Positions 15,401 through 28,100 of a stretch of DNA of 64,000 nt are shown piece by piece; the first letter of the stretch is position 1, and every line of letters begins with the position of its first letter. The stretch spans positions 88,193,438 through 88,257,437 of the forward strand of contig NC_063162.1 of the NCBI RefSeq assembly GCF_023159225.1, in the 5' to 3' direction. The stretch comes from Perognathus longimembris pacificus (lineage: Eukaryota > Chordata > Mammalia > Rodentia > Heteromyidae). The position numbers and the translations under genes are program-made. The notes below the pieces were generated by a model. It saw only the letters and a list, made by a program, of their open reading frames with translations. It had not been told where the DNA came from and ran no database searches.

Positions 15401-16053
15401 CCCATCCTCCACTCATCTGTTCATTTTTCAAGATTTATTTAAACTCTACTATGATAAAGCCTCCAGCTCACCCAGAAGGTTATTTAAAAATATTTATATA
15501 AAATATGTCCAAGAACTTGATGCATTATTTCTCTCATTTACCATAGTATATTGAAACTATTAAAGTAACCAGCCAAAACCTAAGAAACATAGAAATTATC
15601 CTATCTTTCAAAAGTCCATGTGTCCATTCCCTATAACAAAATCTGACAAATATACTTAAAACCTTGCAGGTATTTCTTTCATAAACTCAATCAGACTGTT
15701 GTATAATTATAAATACAAAGACAATTCCCTTCCTAAGGTTGTACCCTGCTATCACTGTATCTCATCTGAGTACCCTGGATACTGTATATACATGTATTAG
15801 AACTAGGGAAGGGAAAGGGAATATCAAAATTGAGAGACAAAGGATAAAAAGACAAATGATTCCAAAAGCAATACTTATAAAACCATTTGGTGTAAACCAA
15901 CTGTACAACTCATGGGGGTAAAGGGAAAGGGGGAGGGTGAAGGGGGGAAATGAGGGAGAAGGTAACAAGTTGAACAAGAAATGTACTCACTGCCTTACAT
16001 ATAAAACTGTAATCCCTCTGTACTTCACTTTGACAATAAAGGGAAAGATAATA

Positions 16054-16139
<86 letters not shown>

Positions 16140-19100
16140 AAATCCAAGTAAAGCTTATTCCTTTCATCAAAAAAAAAAAATACATGGCCACAGGGAGTCA
16201 ATGGGTCATGCCCATAATCCTAGCTACCCACATACAAGGCTGAGATCCACAAAATCAAGGTTTGAAGCCAGCTAGAGCAGAAAGTTGATGAGGCTCCATT
16301 TCCAAAATAACCAGCAATGACTAAAATATAGTGTATGAAAAAGTGAAACTCAATGGGGTAAACTATTTGAATAATTGTTTAACAAAGTATCAGGAGAATA
16401 AAACAGTTTGAATGCAAGGGGAGCACTAGTGGGAGGGAGTAGAAGAATGGAGACAGGAATGGTGGTGGATCGATGCAGTCATAATACTCAAATAACCAAC
16501 CAACCAGCAAAAAGTAGGCCAGGGGGTCTGGCTTAAGTGGTAGTGTGTATGCCAACCATGAGTAAGCAAGCTCTGCAAGCCCTGAGGTTCAAGCCTCTGT
16601 ACCAGCAAAAACATGGCAAACAAGTTACAAAATTATGCAAAATACATAAAAAATAACAATTCTAAGACTCATATTAAATTCAGTAAGATAAATAAAATAG
16701 CTACTTCATTTGTGCTTTTCTCCAATAATCTCTTCAGTCTATCAAATAAACCTTAAGTCTTAAAACATGAGCAATGATAGAAACAAGTGTTTGTTTTAAA
16801 AAAGTAAGTACTGAAACATTAGCAGTAATGGAAAAAAAAATATTTTAAAAAGAAAAAGTCATATATGTATTATTAGGATACCAAGTCTTGGAAATGGCAT
16901 GCACAGTTGCAAGACTCTCCACTAAATATTTCTAGTTTATGATTACTTCCTAGTCCAGATACAATTTACTATTCAGAAATGACATTTAACAATTCATTCA
17001 ACAATTGTGCCCAGTAAGATGGCTGAAATACTTTATCAGATTTCCAAGGGGATATAAAGAGAATTAATCAAATATCAAATACTCATTAAAAGAGAAATGC
17101 TGAAGACTTTGGAAACTATAACCACTTTTTGTTAACCATTTATAACCATAATCTCCAAGTTATTTGTCCTAATTTCTTATAGGGGGCTAAATTGTAGTAT
17201 ATTAACACTTTGACTATGCAAATAGTGTCTACAAGTAAAAGTAAAGCATTAATTTTATGTAAATAAAGTATCATTACAATCTGCAGTCCTTCTCAAAAGA
17301 TAAGCACTGCCAGGTGCCAGTGGCTCACTACTCAGCAGGCTCGGGATCTGAGGATTATAGTTTGAAGCCAGCTGAGGAAGGAAAGTCCATGAGACTCTTA
17401 CAGTCAATTAATTAACCACCAAAGAAGCCAGAAGTGGAGTCGCAGCCAAAGTGGTAGAGTATTAACCTTGACCAAAAAAATCTCAGTGACTAAGCCAAGT
17501 TCAAGCCCCAGGACTTACACCAAACAAAAAATAAATATTTCTTCATGTTCAGCAGATAAAAACTGTAATACAGAAAATTTCTTGACCCACCTCATTATAA
17601 CAACTTTGAATGTTCTTCTGAGCCAGATTGTATTCTGCCCAAATTTTTTCTAATTCAGTTAAAGAAGATGGAGTAGTAATGTACCCTTCATTCAATATTT
17701 GTATAGCATCTGAAAGGTCATTTCCAAAACTGATGTTGACACGTCTATTTAAGAAAAATAGCAAAAAGAGATAAAAAAAATTACAAAAATGGTATGAGAA
17801 AAACTCACTTACATACTAATACATTGACTATGAAGAAGTGCTTTTTAAACTTTATATAAAATCATATATAATTTTAGAAAGACAAGATGGTAGCTTAGAA
17901 TCTTTAACTTCATGATTGACTTCATGTTTGACTTCATGAATGTCAAAGACAGACTTTATCCTAAAAGGAGTAAGAGCATGATGAATCATGGAAAAAGGAT
18001 TGCTGAAAAGCATGGAAAAGCAGAAAAATAATGCAGAGAAAAGTAACAGGTCACAATTCCAATCCTAACTTATAACTGAAACCACAACTACAAGTTAAGC
18101 TAGGCAAACTAAGTAACAACAGACTGTTAGTTAGATGCACAATAAGCTCAACCTCTTGAAAGCCTCAACTATAGGAAGGTACTTGGAGTGACCCTGAATC
18201 CTTATATAGAAGCCTAGCAATAGAAACTCATTTTGTCATTCCCCATACTTCAAAAGAGCTAAAGGTGGGCTGAGGATATGGCCTAGTGGCAAGAGTGCCT
18301 GCTCTGGGTTCAATTCCCCAGCACCACATATACAGAAAACGGCCAGAAGTGGTGCTGTAGCTCAAGTGGCAGAGTGCTAGCCTTGAGCAAAAAAAAAAAC
18401 CAGGGACAGTGCTAAGGCCCTGAGTCCAAGGCCCAGGACTGGCCAAATAAATAAATTAAAAATTAAAAAATGGGGCTGGGGATATGGCCTAGTGGCAAGA
18501 GTGCCTGCCTCGGATACACGAGGCCCTAGGTTCGATTCCCCAGCACCACATATACAGAAAACGGCCAGAAGCGGCGCTGTGACTCAAGTGGCAGAGTGCT
18601 AGCCTTGAGGGGGAAGAAGCCAGGGACAGTGCTCAGGCCCTGAGTCCAAGGCCCAGGACTGGCAAATAAAAAAAAATTAAAAAATGGCTAAAGCCAGGCA
18701 CCATCTTGAAAGAGTTATCTATTCTTTGAGATTAAAATACTCTAGGAATAAGTAATTACAGCTCAGGGAGCCTGGGATGCTGTGAGTGTATAGGTGGGAG
18801 ACTGCTATTATGAAGTGACCACAGAGAAAGCGGAGAGTCATGGATATGTTTTGATTAAGCAGCAGGGAGTTTAGGCAATGAAGCATGTGAAGGTCAGTGG
18901 CTCCACCCCAATGGCAAGGAATAAGCCACATCACCTGAGGATCACTACACAAACAGGGCTCCACGCTGATGGCTAGATGATTTCTTGGCTTTCACTGCTA
19001 TCTCACTGTTGTATGTGGTTTGCTGCCAGTCAGGGAGCCCAGGTCCCACAGATTATTCAACTTTCCTGGCCACCTCCTTTCACAGAGTAGTTAACTGTGG

Positions 19101-22100
19101 GGAAGGGTCTGAAGGTAACTGAAACTAGAAGGCAAAGTGCTAGGTTCCCTTAATTCATCCCTCTCTAGTGCAAAACTCAATGCTGTTTACTTGCTTCTTC
19201 CATGCTTCATCACATTCAAGGGAGACACCCAAAGTTTGAGTGCTTACTGCCCTAGAGATACACACTTGGGAAGACTATGAGCGAGTGGGAACCTAACAAA
19301 TCAGAAGGCTGCAGAGCTTCCTGTGGCCAGAATAAAAGATGGAAGCTTCTAAAATAAATGTCATCCTGAAATGTACAACTAAAGTGGAACTGATCACATT
19401 GTCAGCTGTATATATACCATCAATCTGTACTCTAAGATTTGTAAGAGATTCCAGTTAGTGATGCTAGGGTTGTATCTGGTACTCTAAAAACATGTGTGGA
19501 ATGTCTGGCTGTTGAACTACACTCCCAGATCAGTGGTAAGAAACAGCATACCAAACCCTGCAACCACCCAGTTCTGCATGAACACTGAGAATGTTTCCAG
19601 CTAATTAAAACTTCCAATCAGCAATGTATATATATTATATATAGTACATATTATACTATACTATATACTGTACTATTTATATAGTATACATAGTAGAGTA
19701 TGTACTACATATTATATAGTAGATGTACTACATAGTATATATACTTTATAGTATATGATAGATATTAATGTTTACTATATATTACATATAACTTGTATGC
19801 TATATAACTTATGTACAATTATTGTACATTATACTACTATACAGTACATAGTTATATCCACTTATATATTATAGAACTGCATAATTACATATTATTCAAA
19901 ACAACTATAATAAGAATCATTAAAAAAAAATTAAAACAGGACAGAAACAAACACCTGGATGAATTCAAGAAAATACAAATAAATGAATGACATAAGGAAG
20001 GTAAAGGAGGATATTCAAGAGAAATTCCATGAAGATACATGAATCCTGGAAAAAAAATTAAAATTCTGGAAATAAAAACTTCATTAAATCAAACAAAATA
20101 TATAATTGAAAGAAAGATCTCAACAATCTGGATCAAGTTAAAAACAAGACTCATGGCTAAAGGAATGCAGTAAGAAAAATTAGAATGTTCAGGCATTAGT
20201 AAAGAAAAATTTAAGTATAAACAAAATAGACAAGATCTCTGGGAACTATTAAAAGATCAAACTTATAAAACACTGGCACAAAGAAGAGGTACACACTAAA
20301 GGCACAGAAAACATAGTCAATAATCACAGAATTTTTTTAAATCTTAGATCATTTACAGGTATAGCCAGCCAGCTTTTAGAACAGAAAACAAACAAGACCA
20401 GAAAGAAACTTTTACCTATCATATCATGATTAAAACAGAAAGTATATGAAACAAGCAAAGAATATGAAAACTCCAAGAGAGTACCATAAGTCACATATTA
20501 AGACAAACCATCAGAAAAACAGAAATATCGACAGAAACTCTAAAATTCAGGGGAGTACGGGATAATGTAATTCAAGCCCTGAAAGAAAAAAAAACTGTCA
20601 AGCTAGATTCTGTATACAGTAAAGCTATCCCTACTTGGAGAAATAAAAATTTTCCACTATAAGCAAAAGCTAAGGGAATTCATAACCATTAAGCAGCACT
20701 GCAGAAGATATTTGAAAGGAATACTGCAAATAGAAGAGGAAGCTAGACATAACCATACAAGTATAGAAAAGAATAAATATCACTTAAAAGCAGATAAGCC
20801 AATGAGAATTAGGAAAACAATAACATATATAGAAACAACAAAATGGCAGGCAATCAGTGCATAACTTTCAGTAATAATTTGGTATGTTAATGGCCTCAAT
20901 TCTCCAATGAAAAGCCACAGATTGGCAATTTGTTCTGAAGACAAAGCCCGGCTTTTTATTGACTATAGGAAATGTACCTTTCTGGTACAAACATGACTTT
21001 AAAGTGAAAGATGCAGGGCTGGGGATATGGCCTAGTGGCAAGAGTGCCTGCCTCATATACACGAGGCCCTAGGTTCGATTCCCCAGCACCACATATACAG
21101 AAAACGGCCAGAAGCGGCGCTGTGGCTCAAGTGGCAGAGTGCTAGCCTTGAGCGGGAAGAAGCCAGGGACAGTTCTCAGGCCCTGAGTCCAAGGCCCAGG
21201 ACTGGCCAAAAATAAATAAATAAATAAAGTGAAAGATGCAAAAGGTATTTCAAGCAAATAGAGACCAAAAGCAACCAGAGTCTCTTTAACAAGTGTTAAA
21301 ATGAAGTGTCGGGGCTGGGGATATAGCCTAGTGGCAAGAGTGCCTGCCTCGGATACACGAGGCCCTAGGTTCGATTCCCCAGCACCACATATACAGAAAA
21401 CGGCCAGAAGCGGCGCTGTGGCTCAAGTGGCAGAGTGCTAGCCTTGAGCGGGAAGAAGCCAGGGACAGTGCTCAGGCCCTGAGTCCAAGGCCCAGGACTG
21501 GCCAAAAAAAAAATAAAAAAATGAAGTGTCCACATGTGTAAAATTGAAACTATATCCCTATCTCTCACCCTATACAAACATCAACTCCAAATGAATCAAA
21601 AACCTTACTGTAAGACCTGATACTCTGAAAACACTTAGAAGAAAATACAAAAGAAATGCTTTAAGGACTTTCTGAATAAACTCCACTACTGAGAAAATAA
21701 GAGCAAAAATTGTAACAAATTCTGATTGCTTGCCTATCAAGACCAAGGCCTTGAGTTCGAAACCCAGTACTGTCAAAAAAAATTACCGTTCTACATAGCA
21801 AAATCAGAGTGAAGAAATAAACAGAGTGAAGAGATGGCCTACACAATGGGAGACAATGTTGGCAAGATATTCATCTGAAAAGATTAATATCTAGAGTATA
21901 TAAAGAACAAAAACCGAACAGAAAACAATCCAATCAATAAATCGGCCAATTAACTAAACAAATAATTCACAAATGCAGATGTTCAATGTCCAGAAAATAC
22001 ATTAAAAAATGTTCAACATCCTGAGCCTTCAGGGAAATGCAAATCAAAACTACATTGAGATTCTACCTCACTCCAGTCAGAATGGCTATCATCAAGGAAA

Positions 22101-25100
22101 TAAAAATATAAACAAATACCTGGATCACTCTACAAAGCCATTCTATGAATACATTATTACTCTCATTCCAAAATATGTGTATGCATATATATAGTATAAA
22201 TACTACAGTATATATACTGTATATTCATACAGTATATGTATACATATATATACAGTGTATATGGTAATAGAATTTCTAGACAGACCAATAAAATGAGAGA
22301 AAGGAATTAAAGGGTTACCAACAGGCAAAGAAATCAACTATCCCTATTTGCAAATGGTATTATGATTCTATACCTGTAGGACATTAAAAACTCCATACCA
22401 AAACCAACTCCCAGAGCTGGCAAAGACCTTCAGCAACATAGCAAGATACAAAATCAACACACAAAAATCTGTAGTTTTTCTGTACTAACAACAAAAAAAG
22501 ATAACAGGGAAATTAAAAGAACAACTCCATTAACAATAACTGTATTTAGAATACTGTATTTAGAATAACTGTAATTAGAAATAAAAATAACCAAGACATT
22601 AAAGGACCTTAATAATGAAAATTACAAAACCTTGAAGAAGACAGCAGAAATGGGAAGACCTCCTATGAATATGGAGTGGCAGAATATTGTGACACACATG
22701 CACATACACGTATGTTATAATATACCTAATTTCTTTCAATATTTCCACTTTAGCTGCCAGATTTTTTATTCTGGTACCCACACGAGTCTTCAGAGTACTT
22801 TCTAAATGTTTAGTCAAATCCATAGTGGTTGCTTTCTCTTGCTGAAATGAAAGAACAAACATTCTAATGAATGAACACCTAATGGGAATGTATATTCTTA
22901 CTATTATTTAAAGGATTTTAGGTATAGTTAAAAAAATTTTAAAGTCTCATACCAGTAATCCTAAGGCTGAGATGTGAGGATAGTGGTTTGAAGTCAGCCC
23001 AGGCAGGAAAGTCTCTGAGACTCCAACTAACCACCAGAAAACTGGAAGTGGCACTGTGGCTCTAAGTAGTAGCCTTAAGCAAAATGGCTTGGGGACAGCA
23101 CCCAGGCCCTGAGTTCAGGCCCCATAACCAACAACAACAACAAAAATCTTTTAAAGGTTAAAAAAAATGTTAGTATACAAACTGAATTAGATTGTTGGGT
23201 TATCCCAATTCAAGAGAATTGGAGAAACAGAATTTAAACAAACATTTTGTGTCAAAAAATACACTTTTGTAAACCATATAGTATTTTTTATTAGTTCACA
23301 CCACTGTTTGGGGGAAAAACAATTGAACTTGAACCTAAGCAAATATTAAGACTTGCCAACTATAAAAGGATACACATATGATTTAAAAAAAAAAAGTATA
23401 CGCAAACTACACAGTTAGTAACATCAACCCAAGCCAAGTATCAGTAGCTCACATCTGTAATCCTAGCTGAGGTCTGAGGATCACAGTTTGAAGCCAGCAT
23501 GAGCAAGATAGACTATAAGACTATTTTTTCAATTAACCACCAAAAAGTCAGAAGTGTAGCTGTGGCTCAAGTGGTAGAGCACAAAGCTTGAGCAAAAAAG
23601 TTCAGGGAAAGCACCCAGGCTCTTGAGTTCAAGCCCCACGAATGGCACTAAATAAATAAATAAATAAAATCATTTTCATGGGGCTGAGGCTATCTAGGAA
23701 ATCTGACAACTACTATTATAATTAAGTAATACTATGTAATTTCTGCATCTGTGTAAATAGCACTATGCTTATGGGTCTGGTTGTCTGGAAATTGATAACT
23801 GGGGCTTGGAATAAAGCCCAGGATCTTACACATGGTAAACTTGCACTCAACAACTGAGCTACAATGCCAGTCCCTGGTTATAATTTCATTAAAGTTCTAT
23901 TTATCTACCTATTAGTATCTATTTGGTATCTATCTATTAGCAATAGATTCGTACTAAAGAATATGGAGTAATATAAATACGATCTATTTTTAAATCATTG
24001 ATAAAGCATAGATTTTTTAAAAAGACTAATCAACCTAAGATTGTCAAAACGGGTTATATGCAACATAATTATTCAGTTTTCTTTCTTTCTAGAATATCTA
24101 AAAAGTTCCATAATGAAAACTTTTCAAAACAACTTAAAAACAAGCTAAATGAAAAATTACTAAACTTCAAGTATCTAGTGAAATACAAATATAGCTCAAG
24201 TAAAAGAATAAAATACTGGAGAGAGAAGGGAAGAAAAGGGGAGAACAGATGAGTTCACACATTTCCCAGCAATTCATTACCTTAAGCCACTGAACATACC
24301 TGCAGCTCCTGGGCAGTCTGCTCAACTTTCAATTCTAATGCCTTGTAACTTTCAAGTAGAACTTCTTTCTCATTTTTAAGTTTTTCATTCTCTTCTATCA
24401 GTTTCTGGTCTTGTTTAATTTTTTCCAGACTAACATTGGATCCTAAATTAAAGTTACCAACAGCCAAACTTTCCCTGTTAAAAATAAATTCACTTTTTGA
24501 AAAATATTTTTTATAAAGCTGGCAGAATTTACAAATCAAAGTCAAAACTAACTTGGCCTTAGTAGCTCACACCTATAGTACTACTCAGGAGGCTGAGATT
24601 TGAGGACTGTGGTTCGAAGCCATACCAGGCAAGAAAGTCCCTGAGACTCTTATCTGCAATTAACCACCAAAAAACTGAGAGTGGTGCTGTGACTCAAAGT
24701 AGTAGAGCACTACTCTTGAGCAAAAAATCTCAGGGACATCACCCAGGCCCTGAGTTCAAGCCCCACAATCAAAAAAAAAATCTATCTTGAGCTTGTTATG
24801 CCTTTTATTTCTGTGACTGGTGATGCTATCGGGACTTGAATTCAGGGCCATCTGGCTAAGCAGATAAGCCACTGAGCCATGGTTCCAATCATTTTTATTG
24901 CACTGGTTATTTTTGAGATTGGATCTGTCTTCCTGTTAGGTATGTGGATGGACTACCTATTTACACTTCTCATAAAGCAAGAATAACAGGTGTGTAGCAC
25001 TGTATCTAGCTATTGGTTAAGAAGGAGTCTCATTTCAGATTTTCGTTTTGGTTTGATTTGGAGTTCTTGCCAAGACTGGAACTAAACAACAATTTTCCCT

Positions 25101-28100
25101 ATTTTAGCCTCCTAAGTAGCTAGGATTACAGGCATGACCCACCTATGCGCAGATGCTTTACAGTATTTAATATTTAACTGTGGAAACTGAATCTTTACAT
25201 ACTTAGACACTGAAAAGTTATTTAAGTTGTGACCCTATATAATTTCAGCAATCAGGCCAAGGCAGGAAGATGGGGAGTTTTGAACCCAGCCTGGGCTATG
25301 AAGTGAGTTCAAGCTAGCCTGGGCTGTTAAGTATGACCTTGTCTCAAAAAATGTACAAATAAAAATAATAACTAAAGCAGACTATATATAACTAAGTCAT
25401 ATTTCCAAATCTAATGCTTTTAATCTGTGCATATGGTTCAAGTGGTAGAGCTCCTGCATACAAAGTACTCTGAGTTCAAATCCCACTACAAACAATAAAA
25501 AGGGACAATAAAAACAATGCCTCCAACTCTATTTTCCAAACTCCTAATCACACTATCAACTCAAAGAACAAAGAAAATGGTGTTTATGCATCCATTTCCT
25601 CCACCTCTGCTGACCCTATTTGACACTTCAAGATCCTATATAACCTATAAGAGCCCATCAAACAGTTATGTCAACCAACACATGGCATCATAGCTTGAAT
25701 CCCCATATATAAGACAATTTGGTATATATAAATAGCAGATCTGGCGTTCTGCTTCAAGTAAGTAATTAAGATTTACCCCAAAAGGCAAATTCTAAATATA
25801 TGTCTTGAGATATTAGAAATGTTCATTCTTCTGATCTAAAAATTACATATTATACACATCTATTGAAACATAACACCATACCACATAAATACGTTTGATT
25901 TGGGTCAATTTGAAATAAAAATGTTTTATTCCTCTAGGAATATTCTAATTTCATCATAATAAATTGTCACAAGAACAAAGAAACTTTTCTTTTATCAAAG
26001 AAAAGGCCCCGAAATTCACTGAAATATTTGTATGGCCACTGGGAAAAATTACTTGAAGATGTTAAGCACAGAACCTAGGGCCTCAAGCATGCTCAACATA
26101 CACTCAGCCTCAACTTCCAATCTTATCTGAAGTTCTTGGCTTGGCTTAAATTAAGTATAGATTGTTAATTTTGATCAAATGAATCGCAGAAAGGTATTAT
26201 GTGACCTTAACAATTCAGGAAGATTTGTTTTGAAATAGATTTAATGAAATATTCCTGCTAGAGAGAAATGAGCACTTGAAAAAAAATAGAAATTATCAAT
26301 TATAGAAATTATCATCCCTCAAAGTCACTAACAAAAACCACTGATATTAAGAATTCTAAAAACCTAAGGACTTCTATGAGGGTACCTAATTGAAATTAAA
26401 TAAACTAAAAACCCCAACACACTTACTTTGGAAATGTCACTTGACTTCCTGAATTACTCTCATCCTGCAAGTCAAGAGGCAGTCTCCCATTTAAATGCCC
26501 CTTTGGCCTGCTGAAGTTTGACTGGTTGGACCGGTGCCCCCACAAGGGAATAGTATTCTTGAGATTCCTGAGGGTAAGATGACTAGGATCCGATTTCTTT
26601 TCCTCGCAGCTTTGAGAACTGGAAGGAGGTTTGCATTTTTCTGCAAATCCTTTCTTAGCAACTTCTTCCCCAATATCCACACCACCATATTCGGCCTGAG
26701 CAATGACAGTTCCATCTTGATAGGTTGCTTTAATTTTCATTTTTATTTCCTTTTCAAAAATCAAACTCCCCAAAAAGGTTCTGCCCTATAATAGTAAAGA
26801 AGATATAAACCAGCAAAGTCAACGTTTCTCATTTATTTTGTTTCTACACATTTTTAAAAAGGCATTGTTTTTCTTCATTCTTAATTCATTTCTTCATTCT
26901 TCTCCATACAAGTGATCTTATTTTGTTGGCTATAAGCAAATATACTTCTGCATGTGTATGAATGTATTTCAATTGCATATTACTAAAGCGACCCTTTCCA
27001 GCTAACACCTGTATAAGTTGCCACATTTATGTAGTTTTAATATATATTAATATCCTACAATAATTTTTCTGGGGGCTGGGGATCTGGCTCAGTGGAAGAG
27101 CTGCCTGGTGAGCACAAGGCCCTGAGTTTAGTCCTCAGCTCTCGGGGAAAAAAAAAAAAAACCTATAAAAGGCTAAAATAATTTTTCTGACAGCACTGAA
27201 ATTTGAATTTAGGGCTTTGTGTTTGCAAGACAGGTGTGCTACCTTGAGCCACTCCTCCAACTCCTTTTTCACAATGGTTATTTTTAAGGTAGGGTGGTCT
27301 TCTATGCCCGGGCTGACCACAACTATAATACTATTTATGTTCTCTTATGTCATGAGGATGACAGGCATACACAACTGCACCCAGCCATTGTGTCTTCCCA
27401 ATAGTTTCAGTGAATAGGGGCACACAATCATACCCAGCTATTGGTTGAAGTAGAGGAGATACAGTCTTACAAGTTTTCTTATGGCCAAGGCTGGCCATTC
27501 TCCAATTTCTTCCTCACATGCTAGAATGATTTTGATAACCTTTGAGATTGAGACTATTCTGGTGCCAACTAGTGTTCTAAGGACTTATAGTTAATAAAAA
27601 TGAATTTCTAGGATGAAAAGTTTCAACAAAACTTTAAGTTAGTTTTAACTTTGATTTTAGTGAAGATAAGAGGGGAAGCAAAGAAACTCAAAGCACAAAC
27701 ATTGAATATGAACACACTGTCCAATCACTTAGATAATAATACATTATTTAAAAACAATTAAATATGAACTAGTCACCAGTGGCTCACACTTGTAATCCTA
27801 GCTACTCTGAGGATTATGGTTCAAAGTCAGACCAGCCAGGAACATCTATGAAATTTTTTTCTGCTCAAGGCTAGAGCTCTACCACTTGAGCCAGAGCACC
27901 ACTTCCAGCTTTTTCTGTGTATGAGGTACCAGGGAATGGTACCAAGGAATGGAACCCAGGACTTTGTGCATGCGAGGCAAGCACTCTACAACTAGGGCAC
28001 ATTCCTGGACCTATAAAATTCTTATCTCTAATTAACCAGCAAAAATCCAAATATGGTAGAATACTAGCCTTAAGCACAAAAGCTCAGGGACTGAGCCAAG

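Noticed and set aside
26491..26791. Extra ORFs over STK31 exon 7 (26491-26715 minus, 26534-26791 plus)
   Set aside because: Shadow frames of the real exon.
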